Of a DNA stretch of 64,000 nucleotides, positions 31,626 to 43,599 are shown in pieces. The notes beneath the pieces are model-generated. The model saw only the letters and a program-made list of their open reading frames with translations, searched no databases and was not told the DNA's origin. Origin of the DNA: Cycas panzhihuaensis (Eukaryota; Cycadophyta); assembly GCA_023213395.1 (NCBI GenBank), contig CM041465.1, forward strand, positions 74,407,741-74,471,740, given 5' to 3'. Each line of letters begins with the position of its first letter. Positions within the stretch are counted from its first letter, which is position 1. A program made the position numbers and the translations under genes.

Positions 31626-32415
31626 TCAGACTAGGCAAAAGGAGCTCCCTTCTTCAATAGGTTCATGAGGGGTTTAGCGCTCACAGCGAAATCGGCTAAG
31701 AAGCGCCTAAGAAAGCCAAGCCTTCCTAGAAACGACTTAATCTGCCGTTGAGTTTTAGGTGGCGGCATGTCAAGGATCGCCCTGACTTTGTTAGGGTCAA
31801 TCTGAATTCCTTGTTTGGGTACAAGGAACCCAAGGAGTTTACCCGAGGTAACAGCAAACACACACTTGAGAGGATTTTGACTGACGTGATACTTGCAGCA
31901 TCGTGAAAAGATAGCGTGCAAGTCAGAAGGGTGATGGGCCCTAACGCGGGATAGACCCATCATATCGTCCATGAAGACCTCCAACGTGTTGTTAATGAGG
32001 TCATGGAAGATAAAATGCATGGCTCTTTGGTAAGTAGCACCTGCATTCTTAAGGCCAAAGGGCATCGCCTTGTAGGCGAAGGTACCCCAAGGAGTAGTGA
32101 AGGCCATCTTATGGTGGTCTTTGGGAGAAATCTGAATTTGGTTATAGCCGGAGAAGTCGTCCATTAGGGACATCACTTCAAATCCAGCGGTGCGATCAAT
32201 GATTTGATCGAGGAAGGGTAACAGAAAATTGTCCTTGGGACAGGCATTATTGATGTCGCAAAAATCGACGCATATACAGATTGCCCCATTCTTTTTAGCA
32301 ACGGGGACAATGTTAGAGACCCATTTAGGGTAGTCGATGGAAGTAATAAGCCCAGCGTCCAGAAGCTTTTCAACCTCCATTTTGACAATGCAAAAGAGCT
32401 TGGGTGAAGGGATCG
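31626..32415 (-). pseudogene. Reverse transcriptase of element C
   Basis: A 249-residue open segment starts MEVEKLLDAGLI and includes WVSNIVPVAKKNG, CVDFCDINNACPKD, SLMDDFSGYNQI, MPFGLKNAGATYQRAM and EVFMDDMM, the catalytic F-x-D-D. It ends in the connection domain (LGRLGFLRRFLADFA, then LMNLLKKGAPFA before a TAG). A frameshift near 32410 separates it from the upstream linker. This is the best preserved enzyme core in the window apart from the additional RNase H. Confidence 0.85.
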
Positions 32416-33395
32416 CTTACGGTGCACAAGGCGGGCGCCAGGAAGGGTGGTGAGGTTATGGGTGACAATCGAGGGGTCGATTCCCTTCATGTCAGCATAA
32501 TCCCACGTGAAAACGTCTCGGAACTCCTGGAACAGAAGGGAGTACTCCCTTATCTCATCAGGGGAACATTCTGACCTGACCTTAATGACCTTGCCTGGGG
32601 CCAAGACTATGTCTTGAGTTGCCCCCATGCACATGGCATTGCCCTCCTCGAAGTGGAGAGGGGCAAGATCAACAGGAGGAGGAGGAACATGAGACAGGAT
32701 CAGATCGGTAAGCGTGGATCCGATCACGAGGATCTTCTGATGACCAAGCCGGTGGTGACCAGAAGGCAAGTTAGGCGCAAAACCCGCCAGATGCTCAAGC
32801 AGGGCTTCGTCGTCCTCGAAATAATCCACCCCATGGATGACCTTACTTCGAGTAGAGGAAGCACTGGAGGGAGTAAGAGAAACGAGACTGTGATGGACGT
32901 CGGGTTGCTCAACTTCCTCATGGGAATCTGGAGGAAAACCGAGAAGAGGCTCCTCAAAAGGAGCAAAAGGCAATTCTTTAAAGCCATTACCTACGAGGGG
33001 GAATGAAGAAGAAGAACTGGCGATGGGCGGGTCAACACGAGTGATGACATGTGACACGCATGAGTGGCTAGCCTCACCAACGAGAGAGGTTCTAGGTGGG
33101 GACCTAGAACGAGACGGGTGCGACCTACTGGTGCGGAGGAAAGAGACGGGGTGAAGGCAATCCTCATCTTCATCGAGTGACTCGTCATCACTAAACGAAG
33201 CAAGGTACCCGTAACTCCCAACGCCAATAGGGGCGAATCGCGTGAGACTAAGGGAAGAAGATGCAGGATCTTCTTTGGATGGGTTAGGTATACCAATAGA
33301 GTAAGCTGAGGCATGGGTAGATGAACCTTGGTTTGCCGAACTGGTGGAACAGGTTTGTTTAGTAAACAGGCGTTCACGAGGAACCACTCTCATCC
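32416..33395 (-). pseudogene. Protease-RT linker of element C
   Basis: Ser/Pro-rich frame (RTSRSHPSRSRSPP), then EDDEALLEHLAGFAPNLP and FTWDYADMKGIDPSIVTH, blocks shared with element A and typical of the region before gypsy RT. The nominal open frame runs on to 32173, but its last 75 residues are out of register with RT. Confidence 0.65.
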
Positions 33396-33850
33396 GTCCG
33401 TCATGGACGAATTTAAGTTATCCCCAAAGAGTCGAGCACATGGCTCCCATTTGGTCGAGCCATGGACGACCTAAAAGGAGGTTGTAATCCACATCGATAT
33501 CGAGGACTACAACGTTGGCAAGAATGGTCTTGCCCTTAAGGGTGAGCGGAATCGCGACAGATCCCAAAGGGGTCTTCTTGCTACCATCATAACCTTGGCA
33601 TCACCAGGGAACAGGTTCCAAGGCGGAGATACCAAGCTCTTGCATAACACGCAAGGGCATGGCATCGATGTAAGAACCGTTATCGACAAGATCCTTCAAG
33701 GGTATAATTGGGCGTATCGATAGTGATAGTGAATGGGAAGTTCCACTGACGTTCCCTTTCACCGGCAGGAGGAAGATCCTTAGGATCAAATGAGATAACG
33801 GGTCCATAACCTTCGGTGACACCCAAAGCGTGGACAGGCGCATCACTTGA
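33396..33850 (-). pseudogene. Aspartic protease of element C
   Basis: LVDNGSYIDAMP near 33650-33685 is the active-site loop (D-T/S-G-S with Asn for Thr), followed by LGISALEPVPW and a stop, then NLLLGRPWLDQMGA. A frameshift near 33700 joins it to the upstream frame. It would cut the Gag-Pol polyprotein. Confidence 0.7.
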
Positions 33851-34198
33851 TCCTAAAGCTTCCAAGAGGAGGGCCCGCTGCTCGGGACAACTCCTCAGAA
33901 TGTCCATCAAGGACATTCCCCGCGACGGCAGATGGAGCTCGTCCATGACGGAGAAGGGCTTACCCTTCGTGGTAGGTTGGGTAAGTGCCCTTTGAAAATC
34001 GTAATGACCTGGGCGCATAGGAATAGCCTTGGGAAAGAGAGGGATTTCCGGAGGAAGGTTCTTTGGAAGAGGGTCGGAAGGAGCGGAAGAACAAGAAGCT
34101 CTCGCTGCTTCCTTGGCGGCTTGAGATCGCATAAGGGCGTAAGTAGGAGTTGCTTCAAGCAACTGGATCACCTTCTTCCCCCTATTCCAGGGTCGCAA
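33851..34198 (-). pseudogene. Gag-protease spacer of element C
   Basis: Open frame with VIQLLEATPTYALM and FQRALTQPTTKG, a hydrophilic spacer between gag and protease. It lies in a different frame from gag, with shifts near 34190 and 33700, probably single-base indels. Confidence 0.55.
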
Positions 34199-36402
34199 AG
34201 GTGACGGGGTGTGACGGCTAGGAGAATAAGAGGAGGAAGACGAGTTCCGAGCACCCTTCCCTTTGTCGCGGGAAGGACGGGGATCAAAGCGATCTTCCTG
34301 CTTCGATTGCTCTTAGTTTGGGTGTTGCGATCGTGTTCCCCATGTTTAGGGAACGGATCCTTGTGAACCGGTTGATCCAAATTAGGCCTTGAGGCCCGTT
34401 TGGGGGAAGAATCACATCGAGGGGCATCTTTTGGATGCTGGGCCCTACAACGCGAATCGTTGTGGAAGCACTCCCCATGAATGGAGCACCACTTCTTCTC
34501 AAGCAGAGGGTCGGACCTTCTCGCTTGAGAGGACTGGGCGTTTCCATTCCTAAGGAGAGGAGCTTGGGTAGTTTGTTGGACTTGTTTATTGGATGTAGGG
34601 GATGAAGGAGCTTGAAGCTTGAGTTCTTTCATCGTACGCTCGAATGAGCGTATGGCTGATGTGAGAGGGTCTAAAGTCCTCTCAGTCGGATAAGAGGAAG
34701 ACCGGGTAGGTTGTGAAGGTTTGGTATCCTTGGTTGATGGTGGTGCCTCACAGCGCTGTGAGGACTTCAGAGGTTTCTTGAGACCAGCTTGGATCTTAAT
34801 GGCCTCCAACGCCAAACACTTGGCGATCGCAGAGTCACATGTGGTCGCCCCCATCTTGAGGACTTCCACATGAACTTCGAGACGAAGTGCGTTGACGAAA
34901 AGGTCTTACTTCAGCTCCTCGGGTAATGTTGCCTTAGTGGAGTGAAGCAAGTCATGGAATCGCTGCACAAAGTCACGATTCATCTCATCGTGACCTTGTT
35001 TGAGCGAAAGGAGTGACTTCATTCCACTCTCGAATGGACGGGCTACATCAAAATAGTTGATGAACTCGTCCACCAATTACTGGAATGAATGGATAGAATG
35101 GGCAGAGAGACGGTAGAACCACTTGAGGGCATCACCCTGCAGGGATCGTGGGAGTAATTTCATTAAAATATGGTCGTAAGCCCAGTAATCGATGCATGAC
35201 ATAGAAAAACTATGCACATGCTCTGCCGGTCATGACGAAGTTCCATCGAATCTAGGAACTTCAGGGGGATGAGGCGGCAAGTTGGTTCGTAACGCCTCAA
35301 CGGAAAGAGGTGTTGACCTAAAGTCCATGAAGGGGCGTGCCCTTGCCTGGACCGTAGGGTCAACGAATGTCGTAGTAGGTAACGAACAAGGAGCGGATGG
35401 GGGTGGAACACCCATCCCTCCTTGAGGAAATGCCCCTTGCTGAAAAGAGGTGTGGGGGTAGGTGCCTTGGAAGGGAGTCGGGTTCCCTTGCGAAGGCACA
35501 ATGGATGGGATTGCATTGGATAAAGGGCAAGACGGATGTGGAACCAGGTTTTGCCCATATGGCCTACTCGTAGGTGGAGCGACCCCATATGGGTGTAGCG
35601 GATCCACCCCATAGACCGGGAAATGGCTTCCCCTACCCTATCCCCAAGGTTGAGAAGTATACCCTGGGGGAACGTAGAAGGAAGCACCAGCATGTCGGGT
35701 TTGAGGATGTGTAGGAGCGGATCCCACGTGACTAGTGGTTGGAATGCTAGTTGAACCAGCAAGCCTATTAGGAGCAACATGTGCCACATTAGAGGATGGC
35801 ACATTGGTTTGATTGAGGATGGGTATGCTAACCTTCAATTGAGGGAAAGACACACTACGGGGAGATCCTGAAACACTAGGACCTCGATGAGAAATGGAAG
35901 ATGCAACACGTGCCCCCACTGTGGGAATAAGAAATGAGTGGGACACACGCGTAGGTATAAAGGGATTCGTTGTCAAAGGAAGAGTAGATGAGGATGAGGC
36001 ATGCAGGGGAGGAGTAGAAGAGGAAGAGGCTCCTCCACAGAGGGCACCCTCAAGCCATCCAGGATGCGGTTGCAAGCGTGTCACGCGGCAACACTCATTG
36101 AGAGCTTCAACTACATCAACAGGAGGAGTCCCTACATACTCGTAAGAGGTAATCGGGACCTCGAACAAAGTAGGTTCCTCGGAATACTCCTCATAAGAGT
36201 CACCAACTACGTGGCAAGTCTCAAGAGGAGCGGATCCTTCTACGGCATGAGTAGAGGGATGGACATCAAGTGAGAGGTGTTGGTCACTTGGGTAATAAAG
36301 GGGGTCATCACCCTCTTGGGTGGACCCAGGAATAGAGGAAGGAAAAGCATGGGTTTCCAAGGTTGAAGTGTGGTAGGCCCAATCAGAAGAGTATCCCTCC
36401 AT
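34199..36402 (-). pseudogene. Gag of element C
   Basis: The ATG at 36400-36402 begins 235 nt after the primer-binding site. The first 350 residues are Ser/Pro/His-rich. From about 35.2 kb comes the retrotransposon gag core (ALKWFYRLSAHSIHSF, INYFDVARPFESG, DFVQRFHDLLHS, LFVNALRLEVHVEVL), then a basic tail with C-x-H-G-E-x-x-H-N-x-x-x-C, a possible zinc-binding remnant. One reading frame holds throughout, broken by about four TAG/TAA stops at Gln or Trp codons. Neighbour: protease downstream in the same polyprotein. Confidence 0.75.
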
Positions 36403-36637
36403 AGTCGATCGTAATCGACAAAGGAAGAGGGTGATACTTGGGGTCTTCTAACAATGGAGGTAGACCGCGCAAACGACGAGAAAAGCGTCGCATGCAAGAT
36501 CAACCGACAATGTTAGGGAAGAGGAAAAGGCACACACATTGGGGGCTGCCCAACGTAGAGATCGAAATAAGTATAAAGGATCACAAGAAGGTAGCGAAAC
36601 CAATGGAAGAGAGCGGAAACTAGCTCCTACCTTGGTA

Positions 36638-36655
36638 GTCCCCGCATGGTCGCCA
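36638..36655 (-). promoter_or_regulatory. Primer-binding site of element C
   Basis: On the - strand TGGCGACCATGCGGGGAC starts exactly after the LTR's terminal CA. It resembles the TGGCGAC...GGGGA primer sites of Tat-group elements rather than the initiator tRNA-Met site used by element B. Confidence 0.65.
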
Positions 36656-39234
36656 TGGACGCGCTCTGGGATAGCTACCTAACTAATAGGTGTGGTGAGA
36701 GTGGGTGGTGATATAACTGAAGGTGAAACCTATGAGGAAAGTAATTACCACGCAGAGCGGCCCGTGCGCCGGAGCACAAGTTTAGGATCTGCAATGGAAT
36801 ATGGCTACTAACAAGTGATCCTCCACCACTTCAAACAAAGGGTGAAGGTGCGTAGGGCAAACCTGGGTTGACCTAGGGACAGGACCCTCCCACCCTTGGA
36901 TGGCCAGAAGGGGAAGGAGAAGATCCAAGGGAAATAGATCAAGAGTGTGCCTAAGAAAGCTAACCGGGTACACAAGCAACGTGGGAGGTAAGAAACTTGT
37001 GCGGATAAGAGGAGAGGAGGAAAGGTAGAGAAGGGGGGTTCCTATAACCTTTCCTATAGATGGCAAAGATGCATGTAATAAAACAGATGAAACATAAGCA
37101 AATCAAGATCAAATTTCCCTTTTATTTTCCAATGTGTTAATTACTAAGAAGAAACCAAAAGGGAAAAAAAATGGTAGCGAGGTAGAGTAAGATGTGCACC
37201 TGGACCGAGGGCATGCGTGACGAAGGCCTTCTCGAAGGGCACCAAGCTATTCCACGCGGCGCCTTGGATGCGGGATGTTGCGGCAGATAGAAAAGGGGCT
37301 CCCTTACCTTCCCTGGAAAAAATACCAAATACGATGCCAAGGAAAGAAAGGAAGCAAATGCTAGTAAATGAAGAAGTGCGAAAGTACGATGTACATGAGG
37401 GTACTTACCGACAACGGAGCTAACGAATAATATCCTCCACGCTCCCCAAGTACCTACAAGTGATGGCAACCTCTCCCTTCCCGGAGGAAGGATACTAACA
37501 TGCAATACAAGATTCTAACAATATATGTCTAAATAGTACAAATATGAATCTAAATACACATGTGTTAGTATCAATCCAACGATGAAAGTATGCAAAAGAG
37601 AGTAATCAAAGCAAAGGTAAATGACCCAGAAGCCTCGTGAGTGGCCTACCTCCCACAAATGACATCCTAACCTCCCCCCAAGAGCCACAAGGCAGCGAGG
37701 GCAAGGCCAAGAGTAAGGGCTGGAAATGGCAACAAGGAGGCAAAGAGGGGCCAAGGAAAACCTACGGCAAACCAGGATGCTATGAGGAGCAAGCCGGGCA
37801 GCCGGGAAGAAAGTTAGGCAAAGACTAGCAGTTGGGACTTATGTAAGTTGCCCAAACCTGAACAAAGGCCCTCAAATCGGTCTTTGTAACTTGTGTCAAT
37901 ACTTGGTTTTAGCGGCCAAAAGAGGGCCAACAAACCTTTGTTTGTGTGCCAAGGACAACACGAGGCGAGAGGGAGGATTTGGGGGGCTTTGAGCCGCTTA
38001 GGGGGCATGGAAAGTGGTACGGAATCCACCCAGCTCCTTCCCAAAGCCTATGCCAACCCTCAACGCCGCTGCCTTGAGCAGCAAACACAGGCAAGAGGCA
38101 CAAAGACAGTGGCAAAACAACCCACTAAAAGGAAAAGAACCAAACTCATAAGGACAAGCAAGGAGCAAGCAAGATGGAGCATTAATATCACAAGAAAAAC
38201 AATGTAAATCAAGAAATACCTGAGTGAGGGAGGCAAGAGACTTGCCTCAGCTAAAGGGCAGTGAAGAGGGGCTGAGAAATCAGCCCAGATCTGGAGTGCA
38301 GCAGGTTTGGGGTCCTGCTAAGGAGGTTGGAAGGGAAACACCTGCACTTGGAGCACTTGTGGACTGCCTGGGCAAAGATCTACTGGAACCTCTCCAAGGG
38401 GCCCTCTCCAAGGTGCATGAGGGGCTGGGAGAATGTCCTAGCCATACCAAAGGAGAGCAGGGTGCTGTAGGAGAGATGCAGGTCCTGTGATAGCAGCAGA
38501 ACAGCAGGGAAGAGCAGAGCACAGTCGTGTTTCCTTGAGGAGCAATTCAAGAATGAGCTAAAAAAGTTCCAAAAATGAGTAATTCATGCCTTAAATAGCC
38601 AACCTAAACCCTAAAACGAGTGATTAGGGCGCGGCTGTGAGAGAGTCAAGTCGCGAGCCGCGTGGCAGTTTCGCAATAAATGCGAAATTGCCACCGCAGA
38701 TTTTAAAAAATAAATTATAACAATGCATCACAAACTCCACTCATCGAATATTCTGCATGCAGAAATTCCAGCGGTACGAACCCAGAGGCAAAAATAGGCC
38801 CGACCAGCCAGCCTAGGTTGGGGGCAGATGACAAAAAGGGCCAATGGGGGGCTGAGACGCCTACCCGGGGGCAAACAAGCCAACAAACAGGTCCAACAGA
38901 GCAAAAGTAGGGCTCGAATAGAGTTGCAAGTCGACCAAAAGATGATGGGTTATCACACGGGCGAAGGTGGCGCAAACCTAGTGGATCTTGAAGCGAGGAG
39001 GGCAGATGCAGGAAGTGAAGTGGCCACCAGGGTGCCACACTCGCTGGGAGTATGCCCCTGCTATAGTCGTCATAGGCTAAAATAAGTGTGGACGATGACA
39101 AAGTCGCCCACAAAGCCACACACATGCAGACATGCAAGCAAACACTCATCAAAGAAAGCAATGACAATGCGAGAAACATACCTACACTTACCTAAGTCGG
39201 TGATTCCGTATCTATTCCTAGAAGCCGAGAAACA
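36656..39234 (-). repeat. 5' LTR of element C
   Basis: Begins TGGACGCG and ends GAGAAACA, about 2579 bp. It matches 22680-25266 with mostly C/T and G/A differences and a few short indels (for example near 38.72 kb and 38.80 kb). Confidence 0.9.
38589..38598 (-). promoter_or_regulatory. TATA box in the 5' LTR of element C
   Basis: CTATTTAAGG on the - strand, about 640 bp from the LTR start, conserved in the other LTR at 24612-24621. It would place most of the LTR (about 1.9 kb) in the transcribed R/U5 part. Confidence 0.4.
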
Positions 39235-39239
39235 GAACT
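39235..39239. repeat. Target-site duplication GAACT of element C, right copy
   Basis: Identical to 22675-22679 and in register with the element B LTR that resumes here. Confidence 0.85.
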
Positions 39240-39346
39240 AAATGTAACTGCTACATATCTAACTGACATGTGTCTATATGGTGAGTATCTTATGTTACAT
39301 ACAAAGTGGGTCTCTAGATATGTTAGATAAAATATTATATCTAATA
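39240..39346 (-). repeat. 5' LTR of element B, outer half
   Basis: Aligns with 17669-17775 and ends CTAATA (CTAACA before decay). It is followed by ATACA, the right target duplication of element B (39347-39351). Confidence 0.8.
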
Positions 39347-39351
39347 ATACA

Positions 39352-39512
39352 TAGCCATTGAATGAAAACCCTAATAGCACAACGTCGTAACATCTTAGCA
39401 CTAATCAACAATACCCTATTGTGGATATTTACTTTTTTATTTATATACATTAACTTATGCCATTTTTAGTAAATAACATTTTATAAATACTCTAGCATCA
39501 TCCTCCTCTACT
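39352..39512 (-). repeat. Start of 3' LTR and polypurine tract of element D
   Basis: On the - strand AGTAGAGGAGGA precedes TGATGCTAGAG; TGATG pairs with the CATCA end next to the primer-binding site of the 5' LTR. Only about 150 bp of the LTR remain before element B's target duplication. The remainder was not found left of 17558. Confidence 0.4.
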
Positions 39513-39599
39513 TAAAAAGATTTCAACTCCTATAAATTGTTATGCTGGAACTCCTATCACTTGTCCATATTGAGTTTCTTTAGTTTATTTTTAAAAATC

Positions 39600-40045
39600 C
39601 CAATATTACCTTCCTATTATAGCCCCTTGAATTGAACTAAATACCTATCATATCTACCTTGTCTTATGTAGAGCATTTTCTTGTCCAGTACTTGCTTAAT
39701 TTCTTCCATTTTCTTCCTAAGTATTTGTTATTTAAAATTTACCTCTTATACTCTATATTCTTCTTCATAAAAATATATAATTTAAAAACATTAAAAATAG
39801 GTGAAATATTAAGGTCATGGTGTATATTTACCTCATAAGTATTGTCATTGATTTTTCTCATAATTCTATAAGGACCTATCTTCTTATATTTTAGTTTACT
39901 ATATCTGCCTTAATGAAATTTATTCTTCCTCAAGTATACCATCATTAAATCACCCTATGCAAATATATAATTCCTCCTACTTAGATCTTTTATTACTTTT
40001 CTTATCCTATAACTTTCTCCTCACCTCTTAACGCACCTATTTCAT
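39600..40045 (-). pseudogene. Integrase C-terminal part of element D
   Basis: RRNYIFA, GDLMMVYLRKNKFHQ-like, YSKLKYKKIGPYRIMRKIN, NTYEVNIHHDLNISPIFNV form the C-terminal integrase domain of chromovirus-type elements. One stop (TAG at a Gln codon) falls in the G-D-L block. Confidence 0.65.
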
Positions 40046-40385
40046 GTGTTTGGATCTTGGAATAATAACCATATTAAGGCTTATATCTACCTCGGGTTTA
40101 TTACCCACATTGGGGTGATAAACTAGATTGGTAGAGATATTGTGGTATCACTATATTAGACCCTAGTCACACTATGCTGGATCTTAATAGTAATATATCT
40201 AGTGTTTGTCAATGCTAGTCAGTGATAGACTTTGAGTGGTGTTCCATATCCCACTCATGTCTTGCTTATTTATTCATGTGATCCAAAGGCCTTAGTATTC
40301 ATAAATACCACCACTCTTACAAGATTGATAGTTATCTCTTTTTAATATTCTTATTCTGTTCCCTCTATCCCTTGATTTTATCATT
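40046..40385. other. Non-homologous segment inside element D integrase
   Basis: Sequence between the core and C-terminal integrase blocks that has no counterpart in the family. TTCATGTG occurs at 40041-40048 and again at 40273-40280, which could be a target duplication of a roughly 224 bp insertion, but no clear termini are visible. Confidence 0.35.
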
Positions 40386-41190
40386 GGCAAAGTCTTCTAC
40401 ATCATCATTGATCTTATCTTTAATGGGCAATTGGGATAAATATAATACTTTCTTTGGATTCTTACCATATAAAATATAGAATGGTGACTTACCAGTAGAT
40501 TTATTCATAGAATTATTATAGGTAAATTTAACTTATGCTAATGCCAAATCCTACTTCTTAGGCTTCTCTCTAATGATTTACCTTAATAATTTTCCTAAAC
40601 TCTTATTCAATACATTTGTTTTCCCATCAATTTATGGGCAGTATGCACTACTAAATTATAAGTCAGTTCCTAACTTTTTCCATAAGGTTTTCTAAAAGTG
40701 GCTCAAAATTTTAATATCTCTATTTGAAGTGATAGTCTTTGGAACCCAATGTAACCTAACAATTTCCTTGAAAATAGATCTGTTATCACTAGTCTTTCTA
40801 TAAGTAATAAAATGAGTCATTTTTTAAAACCTATCAACAATAACAAAAATAGAATCATTACCTTGTTGGATGTTAGGAAACCCTAACATAAAATACATAC
40901 TCAAGTTTGCCCATGGCCCCTTCTAGAATCAGTAATCGTATAAAAAGTCTAATATTCTATACATATCGTTTAGCTACTCAATAGATCCTATAACTAGCCA
41001 TATATTTGACAACATATTATTTTATCTTTGGCCAAAAATATTTTTCCTCCACCATGGCTATAATTTTGTTTTGGCCAAAGTACCCTCCAAGTTCTCCACC
41101 ATGCATTTCTTTTATGATATTGTCCCTTATAGACCTAACTAGAATGCATAGTTGTTTCCCTTTAAACAAATATCATCCTATATAAAATAA
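40386..41190 (-). pseudogene. Integrase core of element D
   Basis: MHGGELGGYFGQNK and YFWPKIK belong to the N-terminal zinc region (41.0-41.1 kb). The catalytic part lies at 40.4-40.9 kb and ends PFEVVYGKNPKKVLYLSQL. Stops and substitutions are many. Confidence 0.65.
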
Positions 41191-41299
41191 GCATCATACT
41201 TGGGTCTAGTCCCATTAGCTAAAGGATTCTTGTAGTATTACACAACTCTACTAAAATATGGATTAATATCATACAAATCTCTTAAAACATTAAACCTAA

Positions 41300-41862
41300 C
41301 CACTTCACTTACCATAGTGGTTATTAATGCTACCCTTCTACTCAAGGTGTCAACAACTTGATTTTTTTTTTCTTGATTTATGTTTTAGGATAAGGATAAA
41401 TTGCTATAGATATAATATATATTTTGTATGCCTCATATCCATTTTTTTATGTGTGTTTATATAACTTAATACCTAGTGATCTATACATAAAATGAACTCC
41501 TTAGGCATAAGATAGTGCCACTAATGCCTTACAACCTACATAATAACATATAATTTTATATCATAAGTAAAATATTTCTTTATCACCTCATTTAACTTTT
41601 CACTATAAAATGTTATTAGTCTTCTTTCTTGATTGAATACAACTCTAATAACTACATGAGAAGCATGATAGTCAACCTTAAATATCTTTTTAAAATTTAG
41701 TAATGATAACACACGTCTTTGTCACCTTTTGCTTCATAAGCTCAAAGCTTTGCTCTATTGCATTATTCTAAATAAACTCTTTTCTCTTAATAAAACTTAT
41801 TAACAGAACATTAAAACCTATGAAATTTCTTATAAACTTCCTATAAAATGCAACTAGACTGT
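41300..41862 (-). pseudogene. RNase H of element D
   Basis: LVAFYRKFIRNF (connection), EQSFELMKQKVT, ITFYSEKLNEVIKKYFTYD and HTKYILYL match the RNase H of chromovirus-type elements. The join to RT is interrupted by the solo LTR at 41868-42222. Confidence 0.65.
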
Positions 41863-42227
41863 GGAAGTATTGGAAAAATAAATATGGATCTATGACACTG
41901 TATTAGAAAATTAATATGTTATGCACAACAATAAATGAAAATGTGGTGAGTGAATGATAAAGTAATAAGGCACAATAGAGATTAAGCATAAGTTAATACA
42001 AAGAAATAGAAAAATAGTCAAACCTCACATTAGAATGAAGAATGATATACACAGTTATAGTGCAACTTGCCATTTATGAGAAAACCCTCATTGATCAATG
42101 TTATAGGCTAGTACATATTTCTATGTAGCACACAACTTAAGAAGACCTTAAATATAAAATATAAATAAATCCAAAAAGAGTGTGAATGAGGATAATTATG
42201 TAATTAAGTATTACACCCAATAGGAAG
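41863..42227. mobile_element. Solo LTR candidate with target duplication GGAAG
   Basis: A 355 bp sequence (41868-42222) with ends TATTGG and CCAATA, decayed from TGTTGG/CCAACA, flanked by GGAAG on both sides (41863-41867 and 42223-42227). It splits the VRSF and HSLVAFYRKF blocks of element D that are otherwise adjacent. No coding content. The TATA-like stretch near 42150 suggests the LTR reads along the - strand. Confidence 0.6.
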
Positions 42228-42930
42228 CTCCTCACCTTTATTACATTCCTAAATGTAGGCTATTCAACAATGGATCTAATTTTCTCATTGTATATATGAA
42301 ATCCATCTTGAGATATTACAAATCTAAAAAATATTAGGCTACTTTACATGAACTTGTATTCAAGTTCATATATAATTTCTCTATTATCAATACATCTAAC
42401 ACCATATTTAGATGTAATAGGTACTTGTCCTTGGTTCTATTATATATTAGAATATTATCAAAATAAACAACTATAGACAAATTAATATATGGTAACAAGA
42501 TGATGCCCATTAACCTTATGAAATATAATTAAGATATTTGACATCCCAAATAGCATGACTAGCCATTCACATAGCCCATCTCTTATTTTGAAGGTCATCT
42601 TCCACTTATCTCCCTCCTTAAGCTAAATATTATAATAACCACTTCTCAAGTTAGTTTTAGTGAAATAGTATACACCTATTAAAATATCCAGTATATCATC
42701 CATTCGAGGAATTGGGAACCTATACTTGATTGTGATTTTATTAATTACTTTATAATCAACACACATCTTTCAAGAGCCATCCTTCTTTGGAGTCTAAAGT
42801 TTAAGAGTAGCACATGGGCTTATGCTTTCTCTTACCATCTATTTCTTTATTAATTCACTAACCTGTTGATTTAATTCTTCATTCTATACATAAATTGATT
42901 TGGTAGTGTAAACCTTGGAATAAATTTACT
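42228..42930 (-). pseudogene. Reverse transcriptase of element D
   Basis: SPCATLKL then [45 protein letters not shown] and VVYFDNILIYNRT (near 42.46 kb; Y-F-D-D now Y-F-D-N by a G-to-A change). The order matches gypsy RT. Confidence 0.75.
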
Positions 42931-43249
42931 ATGATGTTATATGTCTCTCTTTAGTAGTAAATCCTCTCATATCTCATCAAGTATGATATCACCATATTAT
43001 TATAACAATCCAACTACTTTTTATAGTATCAATTCTATTTCCTTAATGTTTTTAACTCAATGCATTACCAAGGTATAACAAGTCCCTATCTCTCTTCAGT
43101 TAGGAATTCCTTAATGGTTAATATAGTTTTTTCTCACCCTTCTTCCTTTACAGGTAGTAATATGGCCTTTATTCCATCCTTCTGAAAAGTGTAAATATTC
43201 TTTCTCTTATTATAATAAGCATTTCTATCATACTACCATGGTCTCCCTA

Positions 43250-43560
43250 ATAGTACATGGCATGCATCTATTAAGAGAATAATATATTATACCTCATCAT
43301 AGTATGTTTGCCCAATGATAAATTTTACTAAACATCTTTCTTCAACTACCATCTTATTCCCTTTATTTATCTAAGAAGTTTTAGGGTGCAAGATACCTTT
43401 CATATTATAATCCTAGTTTTTCTACCATTTTAATGGACATCATATTTTTGTAGCTTCTACTATCAATAATAAACTTACAAATCTTACCTCCTAAAGTGTA
43501 CCTTATCTAAAAGATATTATTATACAACTATGATTCATTATTATTCTTTGCTTCCCCTTT
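43250..43560 (-). pseudogene. Protease of element D
   Basis: The frame reads FIIDSRSYKNMMSIKMVEKLGL, the active-site loop with D-S-G-S now D-S-R-S, followed by a TAG. Confidence 0.55.
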
Positions 43561-43599
43561 GTCTTACACTTGATATTATTTTAGAGTAACCAAATATCT

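Larger units (their letters stand above)
22680..39234 (-). mobile_element. Element C: large Tat-like Ty3/gypsy retrotransposon (16.6 kb) with antisense PMD gene and second RNase H
   Basis: Bounded by LTRs of about 2.58 kb and by the duplication GAACT inside element B's LTR. Internal order on the - strand: primer-binding site, gag, protease, RT, RNase H, integrase; then an antisense (+) PMD gene; then an additional RNase H; then the polypurine tract. The LTRs look about 94% identical by eye over the 310 bp compared, mostly transitions. Size, LTR length, the primer site and the extra RNase H point to the Tat lineage (relatives include Ogre, Retand, Grande). Gag-pol carries scattered stops and frameshifts, so this copy is not autonomous. 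Confidence 0.9.
17564..39346 (-). mobile_element. Element B: Ty1/copia retrotransposon split by element C
   Basis: LTRs of about 212 bp begin TGTTAGA and end TCTAACA. Between 17564 and 22679 on the - strand lie gag, protease, integrase, RT and RNase H in copia order. The 5' LTR is broken at 22679 and resumes at 39240, the intervening 16.56 kb being element C plus its target duplication. Without C, element B is about 5.2 kb, a normal copia size. It is more decayed than C (many stops) but less than A, consistent with the nesting order. Confidence 0.85.

Noticed and set aside
32173-33393. A 406-residue open frame taken as one protein
   Set aside because: Its first part is the protease-RT linker, but its last 75 residues are out of register with RT, which lies in another frame from 32415 down.
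40041-40280. A small DNA transposon (MITE) in element D integrase
   Set aside because: The 8 bp direct repeat is suggestive but I could not find inverted termini; kept only as an unexplained segment.
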